Shown: in pieces, positions 26,160-35,857 of the stretch
Layout: every line of letters begins with the position of its first letter
Position numbering within the stretch: position 1 is the first letter of the stretch
Assembly: GCA_965656525.1 (NCBI GenBank)
Contig: CBFHKY010000010.1
Span: 1 to 64,000, forward strand
Length of the DNA: 64,000 nt
Source of the DNA: Pseudomaricurvus sp965656525
Lineage (GTDB): Bacteria > Pseudomonadota > Gammaproteobacteria > Pseudomonadales > Cellvibrionaceae
Direction of reading: 5' to 3'
Notes under the pieces: generated by a model
What the model was told of the DNA's origin: nothing
Seen by the model: only the letters and a program-made list of their open reading frames with translations
Databases searched by the model: none
Translations under genes and position numbers: made by a program

Positions 26160-27980
26160 TTAGAATAATGTGCAAGCTCCTTCCTCGGCAGCGGTGGCCA
26201 ATTTACGCATACCACCAAACAACTCTCGCCCTAAGCCCCAACCGTGATTTTCAGCGGAATTGGCCAGCGGAATTCTTTGTTCAAATTCTGTTTTTGAAAG
26301 GAGTACCTCTAAGATACCGTTGTCCGCATCTAGACGAATCATATCCCCTGTTCGCACTTTGGCCAATGGCCCACCTGCCGCGCACTCCGGTGACAGGTGT
26401 ATAGCTGCAGGCACTTTACCGGATGCACCTGACATCCGCCCATCGGTCACTAGCGCGACTTTAAAACCACGATCTTGTAGCACCCCCAGCGGCGGGGTTA
26501 GTTTGTGCAACTCAGGCATGCCAATGGCCTGCGGCCCTTGATAGCGAAGCACGGCTACAAAATCTTGCTCTAACTTACCCGCCTTAAACGCGGCAACCAA
26601 ATCATCTTGATCGTCAAACACAATGGCAGGTGCCTCCACACAACGAAACTCTGGCTGCACCGCTGAAACCTTGATCACACCTCTGCCTAAATTGCCACTC
26701 AGTAAGTTCAAACCACCGGTTTCGTCGAAGGGTAATGAAACTGACCCCAAGACACTACTATCCAACGTTTTTGCCGGGGCAGGCTGCCACTGTAGTGTAC
26801 CATCGCGAAGACAAGGCTCTTGATTATAATGATTCAAGCCTCGCTCATTACCAACGGTCAGGATATCTCCGTGCAATAAACCGTTGGCAAGCAGCTCGCC
26901 AATCAATACCCCCATACCACCAGCGGCCTGAAAATGATTAATATCTGCCTGCCCATTAGGGTAAATACGCGTTAGCAGCGGTATCACTTTGGATAAGCTG
27001 TCGAAATCGTCCCAGTTAATGATAATGCCTGCGGCACGTGCAATCGCAATTAAATGAATGGTGTGATTCGTCGAACCACCGGTAGCTAACAAGCCCACCA
27101 ACGCATTCACAATGGCTTTCTCATCAATCATTTCGCCGATAGGACGATAATCATCACCGCGAGCGGTAAACTTCAGCACCTGCTGTGCCGCCGCGTCGGT
27201 CAGAGCATCTCGTAAAGGTGTATTAGGGTTCACAAAGGAGCTGCCCGGTAGATGCAACCCCATAATCTCTACCATCATTTGGTTACTGTTTGCGGTACCG
27301 TAAAAAGTGCACGTGCCCGCAGTATGATAAGATAAAGATTCTGCCTCTAGCAGCTCGTCTCGCCCTACCTTGCCTTCGGCGTAAAGCTGGCGGACACGCA
27401 CTTTCTCTTTGTTCGGTAAGCCGCTAGGCATTGGCCCTGCAGGGACAAACAACGCCGGTAAATGACCAAACGCTAAAGCACCAATCAACAATCCCGGCAC
27501 GATTTTATCACACACCCCCAGATACAGAGCGCCATCAAACATATCGTGACTCAAGGCTACCGCGGTTGCTTGCGCAATCACATCACGACTAAATAGTGAT
27601 AACTCCATTCCTGGTTGCCCTTGAGTAACGCCATCGCACATCGCCGGTACACCACCGGCAAATTGTGCGATACCACCAGCTTCTTTAATAGCGGCTTTCA
27701 TGCGATCAGGAAAGGTCTGGTAAGGTTGATGCGCCGACAGCATATCGTTATAAGAGGACACAATCGCAATATTGGGTTTATCACTGGACGCAAGATCGCT
27801 TTTTTCTTCGCCACTGCACGCGGCAAAACCGTGAGCCAAGTTACCGCAAGAAAGCCCTTTGCGTTTTGGGCCGTTGCCTTTTGCGTGCGCAAGCCGAGCC
27901 AAGTATAACCCTCGTGTTTTCTGACTGCGCTGGACAATGCGTTCGGTCACTTCTATGAGCTGAGGGTGTAACAGTGTCAT
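26160..27980 (-). CDS. edd: 6-phosphogluconate dehydratase
   Basis: About 606 residues from the ATG at 27980, which has a better spaced AGAGAG site than the ATG two codons upstream. It dehydrates 6-phosphogluconate to KDPG using a [4Fe-4S] cluster. The IlvD/Edd signatures are present: GKGPKRKGLSCGNLAHG-like N-terminal Cys, GVCDKIVPGLLIGAL, the Cys in HTAGTCTFYGTANSNQ, and VTDGRMSGASGKVPAAIHLSPE at the C-terminal end. It lies 166 bases after pgl, the longest gap in the operon, and might also have its own promoter. Confidence 0.96.
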   Translation of the reverse strand: MTLLHPQLIEVTERIVQRSQKTRGLYLARLAHAKGNGPKRKGLSCGNLAHGFAACSGEEKSDLASSDKPNIAIVSSYNDMLSAHQPYQTFPDRMKAAIKEAGGIAQFAGGVPAMCDGVTQGQPGMELSLFSRDVIAQATAVALSHDMFDGALYLGVCDKIVPGLLIGALAFGHLPALFVPAGPMPSGLPNKEKVRVRQLYAEGKVGRDELLEAESLSYHTAGTCTFYGTANSNQMMVEIMGLHLPGSSFVNPNTPLRDALTDAAAQQVLKFTARGDDYRPIGEMIDEKAIVNALVGLLATGGSTNHTIHLIAIARAAGIIINWDDFDSLSKVIPLLTRIYPNGQADINHFQAAGGMGVLIGELLANGLLHGDILTVGNERGLNHYNQEPCLRDGTLQWQPAPAKTLDSSVLGSVSLPFDETGGLNLLSGNLGRGVIKVSAVQPEFRCVEAPAIVFDDQDDLVAAFKAGKLEQDFVAVLRYQGPQAIGMPELHKLTPPLGVLQDRGFKVALVTDGRMSGASGKVPAAIHLSPECAAGGPLAKVRTGDMIRLDADNGILEVLLSKTEFEQRIPLANSAENHGWGLGRELFGGMRKLATAAEEGACTLF

Positions 27981-28146
27981 AAGCATTCTCTCTTAATGTT
28001 GACGAAAAACAACCGCGGTAAGCGGCTTAAACATCGTGCACTCAAGCTGTATGTACGGCGCACCAAAACAAAATGACAGCTCAATGAAAAGGGCACGTAA
28101 ATCACAACAAAATTTATAACAGGGCTGAAAAACACGCTTACAAAAC

Positions 28147-28848
28147 CTAAGGTGCCCAATAAACATCTAGCCGTTCTGCTTTTTGAAGAATAGCGCTCAC
28201 AGGCATAAGGGTAACATCGTTGGCGGTTTTGGCCTCCTGATACACGGCCCATTTATCCTCCCCAGTGATCATCAACACCAGCTTTTTACTGGGTAGGATG
28301 GCCGAGGGAGTCAAGCTCATGCGCTCGGTCAACTCGCCGGTTACTGCGCTTTGCTTTGCCATGATAGCCGCACATGGTCGCTCACTGCTCAGCGCTTTCT
28401 CTAAGCCTTGTGCCTGTGGGAATAACGAAGCGGTATGACCGTCAGGCCCCATCCCTAAGAGACAAAAACTGGCGGGCATTTGTAATTGCTCGTAGGCGTT
28501 GTTGCATTCATTTTCGCCACAAGCTGCGGTATCTGCGGGGGTTTTCATCGGTATATACTGCGCCTGAGCGCCATGACTCTGTAACAGCGTACGCCGCAGC
28601 AGCCCCTCATTACTGGCCGTATGATCTGCTTCGACCCAGCGCTCGTCCACCAATGCGACCTGTACTTGGTGCCAAGGAAGCGCAGTTTCTGCTAATTGTT
28701 GATAAAGCGGTCCGGGGGTTGAACCGCCTGATAACAGTAGGGTTGCACAGCCTTTTTCAGCCACATCTTGATTAATCGCCGCACTACAAACCTCTAACAG
28801 GGCATCTAGCATTGCACTTCGACTGTCAAAACGATACTCCTGAATCAT
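28147..28848 (-). CDS. pgl: 6-phosphogluconolactonase
   Basis: A 233-residue DevB-type lactonase hydrolysing 6-phosphogluconolactone. The ATG at 28848 overlaps the zwf stop as ATGA, the usual coupling; the frame runs further back to 28887 inside zwf and that extension is rejected. Family blocks: LLLSGGSTPGPLYQQLA near residue 42, VQVALVDERWVEADHTASNEGLLRRTLL, and CLLGMGPDGHTASLFPQA. Acts right after glucose-6-phosphate dehydrogenase in the same operon. Confidence 0.95.
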   Translation of the reverse strand: MIQEYRFDSRSAMLDALLEVCSAAINQDVAEKGCATLLLSGGSTPGPLYQQLAETALPWHQVQVALVDERWVEADHTASNEGLLRRTLLQSHGAQAQYIPMKTPADTAACGENECNNAYEQLQMPASFCLLGMGPDGHTASLFPQAQGLEKALSSERPCAAIMAKQSAVTGELTERMSLTPSAILPSKKLVLMITGEDKWAVYQEAKTANDVTLMPVSAILQKAERLDVYWAP

Positions 28849-30329
28849 CGAGTTCTCCGCTGAGCCGCCGCACCTGGGTTGTGCCAAGCACGTCGATCAC
28901 TGTGAAGCAGTGCAGCAGCCGAATCTGGCCCCCAAGATCCGGCTTCATAGTCGTCTAACGGTGTGCCGTATTTTTGCCATGCGTTAATGATAGGGTCTAC
29001 CCATGCCCAAGCCGAATCGGCTTCATCACGGTGGGCAAACAAACTCAAATCGTTGTTGATCACATTCAGCAACAAGCGTTGGTAAGCGTCAGTGCGCATA
29101 TTCTCGAACGTATCGGCAAAACATAAGTTAAGCGGTACTTGTTGTAGGCGCATGTCGAACTTGTTCAGCTCTTTGGTCATCAGCCCCATTTCAATGCCTT
29201 CATCTGGCTGCAAGCGGATAACCAAACGGTTCGCATTCAGATGACCACTGTGACCATCAAAGACACTGTGGGTCAGAGGCTTAAATTGAATCACAATTTC
29301 GGCGCAACGATGACGCAACCGTTTACCGGTCCGCAAGTAGAAAGGAACACCCGTCCAACGCCAATTATCAATGTGGGCCTTAATCGCCACAAACGTTTCT
29401 GTCGTACTGTCGTCGCGACCAAGCTCCTCAAGGTAACCGGGAACTGTGCTGCCCTTCATCATACCGTGCACATACTGTCCGCGAACCGTTTCAGATTGAA
29501 TATTGTGCCCTTCAATGGGGCGCATGGCTTGCAAGACTTTTAGCTTTTCTGTGCGGATATTATCGGCCTGAAGCTTGTTGGGTGGCTCCATCGCCACAAG
29601 ACACAGTAACTGCAACAAATGACTTTGAATCATATCCCGCATGGCACCAGCTTGGTCATAAAAATCGGTTCGACCTTCCAAGCCAACCTCTTCGGTTAAG
29701 CTGATTTGCACGTGATCAATGTAGTTACCGTTCCAAAGAGGCTCGAACATGATGTTAGCAAACCGCAAGGCTAACAGGTTCTGCACCGTTTCTTTACCCA
29801 GGTAATGATCAATGCGGAAAATGTGATTTTCAGGAAAAAACTCGCCCACCTTTGCGTTTATTTGCTCGGCGCTCTCACGGTCATAGCCCAAGGGTTTTTC
29901 CAGCACAACACGGGAACAACCGTTAATCAATGCTCGTTGATTAAGCCCTTCACACGTGGCACCGAACAGCCGCGGTGGCATGGCAAGGTAATACACACGA
30001 TCGCGTTCTGGGGCTTCTTTCAGCGGTTCGGCTAATTCGCCCCATGAGTCTTCTTTATCAGATACATCCAAAGCGACAACGTGCAAACGGGATGAAAAGT
30101 TTTGCCAATGACTCTGCGAACACTCGTCAGCTTTCAACTGGTTCGATAACCACTCTTGTATCCGTTGCAGCTCTCGCTCATGGTCCTCTTTGGTACGCGA
30201 TGTCAGAAAAATTCGGGTTTCATCAGCCAGCTGTCCTGCCAACTCACAGCGATACAACGCTGGCAGTAATTTGCGCAACGACAAATCACCCAACCCTCCA
30301 AAAATGACCATATCCACAATTTGGATCAT
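28845..30329 (-). CDS. zwf: Glucose-6-phosphate 1-dehydrogenase
   Basis: A 494-residue dehydrogenase that oxidises glucose-6-phosphate with NAD(P)+. The N-terminal nucleotide fold begins MVIFGGLGDLSLRKLLPALY. The active-site block RIDHYLGKETVQNLLALRFAN is intact with its catalytic His nearby. The start has a GGAGG ribosome site. First gene of zwf-pgl-edd-eda-pyk; hexR lies divergent, 265 bases away. A long inverted repeat stands between them (30419-30487). Expected to be repressed by HexR in the absence of KDPG. Confidence 0.97.
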   Translation of the reverse strand: MIQIVDMVIFGGLGDLSLRKLLPALYRCELAGQLADETRIFLTSRTKEDHERELQRIQEWLSNQLKADECSQSHWQNFSSRLHVVALDVSDKEDSWGELAEPLKEAPERDRVYYLAMPPRLFGATCEGLNQRALINGCSRVVLEKPLGYDRESAEQINAKVGEFFPENHIFRIDHYLGKETVQNLLALRFANIMFEPLWNGNYIDHVQISLTEEVGLEGRTDFYDQAGAMRDMIQSHLLQLLCLVAMEPPNKLQADNIRTEKLKVLQAMRPIEGHNIQSETVRGQYVHGMMKGSTVPGYLEELGRDDSTTETFVAIKAHIDNWRWTGVPFYLRTGKRLRHRCAEIVIQFKPLTHSVFDGHSGHLNANRLVIRLQPDEGIEMGLMTKELNKFDMRLQQVPLNLCFADTFENMRTDAYQRLLLNVINNDLSLFAHRDEADSAWAWVDPIINAWQKYGTPLDDYEAGSWGPDSAAALLHSDRRAWHNPGAAAQRRTR

Positions 30330-30418
30330 CTTTTGCCTCCAGTGACATTTTTAAGATGAGTTCGGAACATCATGCAATTCTCATTCTTACCGAAGGGAGA
30401 ATGCAGAAAAACAATTAA

Positions 30419-30487
30419 ATGTAATTTAGTTAAATTTTATGCCTTTTAAAGGCAGCAAACAACCCATAAAATTTAACTGGATTACAT
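30419..30487. promoter_or_regulatory. 23-bp inverted repeat between zwf and hexR, probable HexR operator region
   Basis: Arms 30419-30441 and 30465-30487 are inverted copies matching at 21 of 23 positions (core TGTAATTTAGTTAAATTTTA), with a 23-base spacer. The spacer begins with a second palindrome, GCCTTTTAAAGGC (30441-30453). The arm start TGTAAT and the tail GTTAAA resemble the HexR consensus of gammaproteobacteria (TGTAAT-n3-ATTACA-like). The site lies about 90 bases before zwf and 108 before hexR, a fitting place for joint control. HexR binding is inference. Confidence 0.6.
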
Positions 30488-30594
30488 ATTCACGCATCTT
30501 TCATATTTTACATAGACAGAAACGACGACAACCGCTAAAAACGTTTATCCGTTGCACCAAAATTGGGATAAGGCATCAACTTGAGTATAACCCT

Positions 30595-31440
30595 ATGATT
30601 CTTAGTCGGCTGAGACATGAACTGAATAAACTCAGTAAATCAGAGCGGCGCATCGCCGAAGTCATTCTTGCAAACCCAGAAGCTGTGGTACACGCCACAA
30701 CGGCGGAGATCGCACGTCAAGCTCAGGTCAGCGATCCTATGATTTCCAGACTTTGTCGCTCAATGGGCTGCAAGGGGTTTCCTGAGTTTAAAGTCCAACT
30801 GGCACAGAACTTAGCGCGCAACCCCTCCTATGTAACACGTTCCGTCGATATAGATGATGACACTGAAGCCTATGTGAACAAATTAATCAGTGCCAACTTA
30901 GGGGCGCTGGAATACTTACACAAAGAACTGGATTTACGCATTATCGATAAAGCCGTTGATGCCTTGGACCAATGCAAGCGCATAGAGATTTTCGGCATGG
31001 GTGGCTGTTCATCTATTGCTCAAGATGCCCAGCACAAATTATTCCGTTTAGGGACCCCAACCATTGCCTATGAAGATAACTTGAAGCAGCGCATGGCAGC
31101 GGCAGCGGCGGACAACGATAGCTTAATTCTGTTTATTTCGTTTACGGGGCGTACCCGAGCGACCGTTGAAACGGCTCAAACCGCCAAGGCCAGTGGCGCA
31201 ACCGTGATTGCCATTACCGACCCATCCTCACCACTGGCAGCCGTGTGCGACATCGTCATTACATCTGGCAGTGAGTTGGAAGACACCACTATTTACGTAC
31301 CAATGACCACCCGCATTATGATTTTGACCATCATTGACATCTTAGCGACGGGTCTCGCATTAAAACGCAGCCCTGAAGTGGATGAGCGACTGAAAAAAAT
31401 CAAAGAAAGTCTAGACGATACCAAAACCGAAAAACGTTAA
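30595..31440 (+). CDS. hexR: HexR, RpiR-family regulator of central carbon metabolism
   Basis: About 281 residues from the ATG at 30595 (MILSRLRHELNKLSKSERRIAEVIL), which matches the normal start of the N-terminal helix-turn-helix; the frame is open further upstream through the operator repeat and that part is rejected. HTH block: TTAEIARQAQVSDPMISRLCRSMGCKGFPEFK. A SIS sugar-phosphate domain covers about 120-260 (IEIFGMGGCSSIAQDAQHKLF, LFISFTGRTRATVE). HexR is released from DNA by KDPG in relatives. The divergent zwf operon is the obvious target. Confidence 0.94.
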   Translation: MILSRLRHELNKLSKSERRIAEVILANPEAVVHATTAEIARQAQVSDPMISRLCRSMGCKGFPEFKVQLAQNLARNPSYVTRSVDIDDDTEAYVNKLISANLGALEYLHKELDLRIIDKAVDALDQCKRIEIFGMGGCSSIAQDAQHKLFRLGTPTIAYEDNLKQRMAAAAADNDSLILFISFTGRTRATVETAQTAKASGATVIAITDPSSPLAAVCDIVITSGSELEDTTIYVPMTTRIMILTIIDILATGLALKRSPEVDERLKKIKESLDDTKTEKR

Positions 31441-31445
31441 TGCTT

Positions 31446-31479
31446 TTTATACAGATACCTACTTTATACAAGTACCTAC
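31446..31479. repeat. 17-bp tandem duplication in the hexR/oxyR convergent gap
   Basis: TTTATACAGATACCTAC (31446-31462) is followed at once by TTTATACAAGTACCTAC (31463-31479), differing at two adjacent bases. It fills most of the 65-base gap between two convergent genes. No hairpin or T-rich terminator is obvious there. Confidence 0.7.
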
Positions 31480-31505
31480 AATTTTCTTAACCTCAATACG
31501 ACTGG

Positions 31506-32408
31506 TCAAAAGCTTGTTTTGGGTTGCATGGCATCGCGAATAACCGCCACTAACTTACGAACCAACGCCATACGAGTGTAGTTAGGGCGCATTAGCAAAC
31601 AAATTTCACGCTCTGGTGGTGGTGACTGAAAATGAATATATTGCAGGCCTTCATCGGCATTTCGATTCATGGTGGCCAGCTTGGGCATCAAAGTGATTCC
31701 CATACCGGAAGCCACCATATAGCGCAACGTTTCTAAACTGGTCGCTCGGAACTGTTGATCCTCCTTTGCTCCTGCGGCAAAACAATAGCCCATCGCTTGA
31801 TCTCGCAAGCAGTGGCCGTCTTCTAAAGTGAGAACTTTCTGTCCGCGTAAGTCTTCCAGTTTCACACAATCTCGATTGGCGAATTCATGATCTTCTGGAA
31901 TAGCCAAAACCAAAGGTTCGAAAAATAATTCATAGCGCTCAAAAGCCTGCATGTCTTCTAGGTATGGCAACACCAAGACGTCCAAGTTACCGTCGTTCAA
32001 TCCATTCAATAAATCTTTAGTGCGATTTTCGTGCAGATAAAACTGCACATTAGGTAACGCCTGACGAAGATTGGCCATAATGTGCGGCAATAAATAAGGT
32101 GCCAATGTAGGAATCAAACCAATGTGTACATCCCCAGCATAAGGGTCTAGCAAACTGGTGGCTGTCGATTCAAAATGCTCTGCCGCAGCAAGCACCTTAC
32201 GCGCTTCACGTACCAGTAATTCACCACTAGGGGTAAGCATTACCGAGCGTTTATGACGCTCGATCAACTGTAAATCCAGTTGTTCCTCTAGCTTCATGAT
32301 CTGCCCACTAAGAGTGGGCTGACTGACAAAACATGCCTCGGCGGCACGGCCAAAATGTTTGTGCGTATCAACCGCCACTAAATATTCGAGGTCTCTGAGC
32401 TTTACCAT
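31506..32408 (-). CDS. oxyR: Hydrogen peroxide-inducible activator OxyR
   Basis: About 300 residues of LysR type. MVKLRDLEYLVAVDTHKHFGRAAEACFVSQPTLSGQI is the HTH. The two redox cysteines are present with the exact OxyR spacing in DGHCLRDQAMGYCFAAG (near residues 199 and 208), which distinguishes it from other LysR proteins. The RATSLETLRYMVASGMGITLMP block is also OxyR-like. An ATG four codons upstream (32420) is possible, but the chosen start aligns with other OxyR N-termini. It should activate catalase and peroxidase genes; none is in this window. Divergent from glpK. Confidence 0.93.
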   Translation of the reverse strand: MVKLRDLEYLVAVDTHKHFGRAAEACFVSQPTLSGQIMKLEEQLDLQLIERHKRSVMLTPSGELLVREARKVLAAAEHFESTATSLLDPYAGDVHIGLIPTLAPYLLPHIMANLRQALPNVQFYLHENRTKDLLNGLNDGNLDVLVLPYLEDMQAFERYELFFEPLVLAIPEDHEFANRDCVKLEDLRGQKVLTLEDGHCLRDQAMGYCFAAGAKEDQQFRATSLETLRYMVASGMGITLMPKLATMNRNADEGLQYIHFQSPPPEREICLLMRPNYTRMALVRKLVAVIRDAMQPKTSF

Positions 32409-32526
32409 TCGGGTTTGCATTCCTAATCTTTTATTCAGCTTAGCCTATGCTGCAAGCGCTTTGAAATAAAGATGCTTAATACCGTTGATTAACTGGCTCA
32501 CTTACCCTGTGCAAAGAAACCATGCC

Positions 32527-32556
32527 TTGTTCTCTGTAAAAAACGGTTGTTATACT
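32527..32556 (+). promoter_or_regulatory. Probable sigma-70 promoter for glpKD
   Basis: TTGTTC (32527-32532) and TATACT (32551-32556) are separated by 18 bases, about 115 bases before the glpK start. A good -10 with a fair -35. No clear GlpR operator was recognised. Confidence 0.5.
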
Positions 32557-32669
32557 CAATCCACGCATCACTCGGCACTTTTCGTTCAAGTGTGCACATT
32601 CTCAAACCAATATTGATGCTAATTGCCGTTATACACGCGAGATTCCAATCACCTATTGCGGAGAGAAGT

Positions 32670-34163
32670 ATGTCGAATACCAACGCTATTTTGGCCATAG
32701 ATCAAGGCACAACAAGTAGCCGAGCCATAGTTTTCGATATCAACGCCACAATTGTGTGTACAGCACAACAAGAATTTGCTCAGCACTACCCAGCCGATGG
32801 CTGGGTTGAGCACGACCCCGAAGACATCTGGCAAAGCACTTTAGATGTGGTGAAGAAAGCCTTAAGCGATGCCGATGCGCAAGGCTATAAAGTGGTGTCT
32901 ATTGGTATTACAAATCAGCGCGAAACCACTCTCGCTTGGCAGCGTTCTACGGGCAAAGCGTTGGGCAGAGCCATTGTGTGGCAAGATCGACGCACTGCAG
33001 ACTATTGCGATCGTCTCAAACAACAAGACCATGAAGAATGGGTGAGTGAGCGCACCGGACTATTATTAGATCCCTACTTTTCCGCCAGCAAAATGAAATG
33101 GATCTTAGATCATGTGGAGGGCGCTCAAGATCTCGCGGATCAAGGTGATTTGGCGTTCGGTACTGTAGACACTTTTTTGATTTGGCGATTGACCAGCGGT
33201 CAGTCTTTTTTCACCGATGCCACAAACGCCTCACGCACCAATTTGTTCAACTTGCAAGCACAAGAGTGGGATCGAGATCTATTGGAACTGTTTAGCATCC
33301 CAGCCGAAGCGCTGCCCAAAGTGTTGGACTCCACGGCTGAATTCGGCACCACAACAGCATCTCTACTCGGACGCGCGATCCCCATTCAAGGTGTGGCCGG
33401 CGATCAACAAGCCGCCACCATCGGCCAATGTTGTTTTGATAAAGGCGACACCAAAAGCACCTATGGCACCGGTTGTTTTGTGGTGATGAACACGGGTTCT
33501 GAGCTGGTACGGTCTAAACACAGGCTACTCACCACCGTGGCTTATCGGATTAACGGTGAAGTAACTTATGCTTTAGAAGGTTCTATTTTTATGGCTGGCG
33601 CCGCGGTTCAATGGCTTCGAGACAGTCTAAAACTGATAGATAAGGCCAGCGATACCGAACAACACGCACAATCCTTAAACTCTAACGACGGTGTCTTTTT
33701 AGTGCCGGCGTTTACCGGGTTGGGAGCGCCCTACTGGAAACCTCATGCTCGCGGGGCTATTTTTGGCCTCACCCGTGCCACCGGGCCAGAACAATTGAGC
33801 CGTGCCACGCTAGAAGCCGTATGTTATCAAACACAAGATTTATTGGCCGCCATGATGAACGACGGCGTTGCTCCACAGCAGCTGCGTATTGATGGAGGCA
33901 TGGTTAGCAATGATTGGCTCATGCAGTTCTTAGCGGATATCACCGATACCGAAGTACTAAGACCTCGCATTACAGAAACAACCGCTTTGGGCGCAGCCAT
34001 GCTAGCGGGCTTACAGGCGGGCTTATATCAAGATATAGAGTCACTGCGTGCATGTTGGGAGGAAGACGCCAAAGTCACCCCGAAGATGACACCCAATACA
34101 CGACAATCTCTGCTGCACTCATGGGCAAAAGCGGTTGAACAAACCTTGGCCTTTAGCGAATGA
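32670..34163 (+). CDS. glpK: Glycerol kinase
   Basis: A 497-residue FGGY kinase phosphorylating glycerol to sn-glycerol-3-phosphate. The ATG at 32670 follows GGAGAGAAGT and starts MSNTNAILAIDQGTTSSRAIVFD; the open frame extends upstream to 32547 but that piece is not coding-like. Other blocks: GWVEHDPEDIWQSTL, IGITNQRETTLAW, GVAGDQQAATIGQCCFDKGDTKSTYGTGCF and LRIDGGMVSNDWLMQFLADI. Its TGA overlaps the glpD ATG, so the two are coupled. Confidence 0.97.
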   Translation: MSNTNAILAIDQGTTSSRAIVFDINATIVCTAQQEFAQHYPADGWVEHDPEDIWQSTLDVVKKALSDADAQGYKVVSIGITNQRETTLAWQRSTGKALGRAIVWQDRRTADYCDRLKQQDHEEWVSERTGLLLDPYFSASKMKWILDHVEGAQDLADQGDLAFGTVDTFLIWRLTSGQSFFTDATNASRTNLFNLQAQEWDRDLLELFSIPAEALPKVLDSTAEFGTTTASLLGRAIPIQGVAGDQQAATIGQCCFDKGDTKSTYGTGCFVVMNTGSELVRSKHRLLTTVAYRINGEVTYALEGSIFMAGAAVQWLRDSLKLIDKASDTEQHAQSLNSNDGVFLVPAFTGLGAPYWKPHARGAIFGLTRATGPEQLSRATLEAVCYQTQDLLAAMMNDGVAPQQLRIDGGMVSNDWLMQFLADITDTEVLRPRITETTALGAAMLAGLQAGLYQDIESLRACWEEDAKVTPKMTPNTRQSLLHSWAKAVEQTLAFSE

Positions 34164-35782
34164 TGACTTTACGAAAAAACAACATAGCGCAATTGCAACA
34201 TGATGTACTGGATGTGCTGATCATCGGTGGTGGCATCAACGGTGCCGTATCCGCTGCGGCACTGGCGGGTAAAGGTGTGAAAGTCGGCTTGATTGATCGC
34301 GGTGATTTCGCCGGTTCCACCAGCTCCAACTCATCCAATTTAGCGTGGGGTGGTATTAAATACCTCGAAAACAACGAGTATTTACTGGTTAACAAATTGT
34401 GCAAAAGCCGCAACAATTTGATGCGCCACTACCCCTCCACAGTCAAAGAAATTCGTTTTCTTACCACCATCAGCAAAGGCTTCCGACTGCCTACTTGGTT
34501 CGTGTATTTAGGTACTTTGCTGTATTGGTTGATGGGGCGCGCCCAAACCAGCATGCCAGTTTATTTCTCCTCCCGTAAAATCAAACAGCGTGAAAACGCC
34601 ATTAATGTGAAAAACGCGGTGGCTGGATTTGAGTATTCGGATTGTTATCTTTTTGATAACGACGCCCGATTTGTGTTTAATTTTATTCGCGACGCTCTCG
34701 ATCAAGGTGCCGCTTGCGCGAACTATCTTGAAGCCAGCACCGCCGAGTATCGCGACAGTCTTTGGCACATAACAGCCACTGATCAAATGACTAAAACCAG
34801 TTTTCCTATACGCGCCAAAGTATTGATCAACGCCGGTGGCCCTTTTTTAGACAATTTCAACCAAGCCACCGGTATAGAAACAGATCATCACCACGCCTTT
34901 TCTAAAGGGGTTCACTTGATCGTTGAAAAAATCGGTCAAAATGACAAAGTGCTGACATTTTTTGCCAGCGACGGCCGCCTTTTTTTCGTGATTCCTATGG
35001 GCCGCAAAACTTGCATTGGCACCACCGACACTCCCACGAAAAATCCCTCACCTGCAGTCACAGAAGAGGATCGTCAATTTATTCTGGAAAACGTCAACCA
35101 GCTGTTAGATTTGTCCCAGCCGCTGACCCGTGATGACATTATTTCTGAGCGCTGTGGAGTGCGCCCATTGGCGGTAAAAGGCAAGCAAGAACAACAAGAG
35201 TGGCTGCAATTGTCCCGCAAACACGTGATTGAGACGGACAGTGAACGTGCTTTTGTCAGTATTTTCGGTGGCAAATTAACCGATTGCGTCAATGTCGGCG
35301 AAGAAGTCAGTGACGTTGTTGCAGATTTAGGAATTCATTTACCTCGCCTCAATGCCTCATGGTATGGCGAGCCAAATGCATCAGAACGACAGCGTTTTTT
35401 CGATTTTGCGCGCGCTCAAAACTTAGATAAACACACTCTCAGTTTTTCACGCGAGCCGCTCAGTGAGCGTTTGTGGCGACGCTATGAGCTACAAGCCTTT
35501 GAGGTAGCAAAAGATATTTTAGCCAATAATGATGCCGCACAACCGTTGATCGCTAACACCGAGTATTTGCGCGCCGAACTGAAATACACGGCTAAAAACG
35601 AAATGATCACCACCCTAGACGACTTTGTTCGCCGACGCTCTAAAATTGCGATGATACTTTCACGAGAAGACATCATTACAGCCGATGGTATTCTTGAAGC
35701 CTGCCAGATTTTCTTTGGTGATCACGCACAATCAAAACTGGATGAATACATTCAACAAACCCAGCCCGTAGCTGCACACTGA
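34160..35782 (+). CDS. glpD: Aerobic glycerol-3-phosphate dehydrogenase
   Basis: A 540-residue flavoprotein that oxidises glycerol-3-phosphate to dihydroxyacetone phosphate and passes electrons to ubiquinone at the inner membrane. FAD site: DVLIIGGGINGAVSAAALAGKGVKVGLIDRGDF (residues 15-50), then TSSNSSNLAWGGIKYLE. RLFFVIPMGRKTCIGTTDTP and SIFGGKLTDCVNVGEEV are further family blocks. The start overlaps the glpK stop (ATGA). No glpF or glpR is in the window, so glycerol uptake and control lie elsewhere. Confidence 0.95.
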   Translation: MMTLRKNNIAQLQHDVLDVLIIGGGINGAVSAAALAGKGVKVGLIDRGDFAGSTSSNSSNLAWGGIKYLENNEYLLVNKLCKSRNNLMRHYPSTVKEIRFLTTISKGFRLPTWFVYLGTLLYWLMGRAQTSMPVYFSSRKIKQRENAINVKNAVAGFEYSDCYLFDNDARFVFNFIRDALDQGAACANYLEASTAEYRDSLWHITATDQMTKTSFPIRAKVLINAGGPFLDNFNQATGIETDHHHAFSKGVHLIVEKIGQNDKVLTFFASDGRLFFVIPMGRKTCIGTTDTPTKNPSPAVTEEDRQFILENVNQLLDLSQPLTRDDIISERCGVRPLAVKGKQEQQEWLQLSRKHVIETDSERAFVSIFGGKLTDCVNVGEEVSDVVADLGIHLPRLNASWYGEPNASERQRFFDFARAQNLDKHTLSFSREPLSERLWRRYELQAFEVAKDILANNDAAQPLIANTEYLRAELKYTAKNEMITTLDDFVRRRSKIAMILSREDIITADGILEACQIFFGDHAQSKLDEYIQQTQPVAAH

Positions 35783-35857
35783 GGGTAAATACGGTTACAC
35801 CTTTCCAGCTTCGCTTTCTTTGTGGTGTTTCATTGCGATGCAAAGGCCATACAAGGA

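Noticed and set aside
30439..30594. In-frame N-terminal extension of hexR
   Set aside because: It would run through the operator-like repeat and adds residues absent from HexR proteins; the ATG at 30595 matches the family start.
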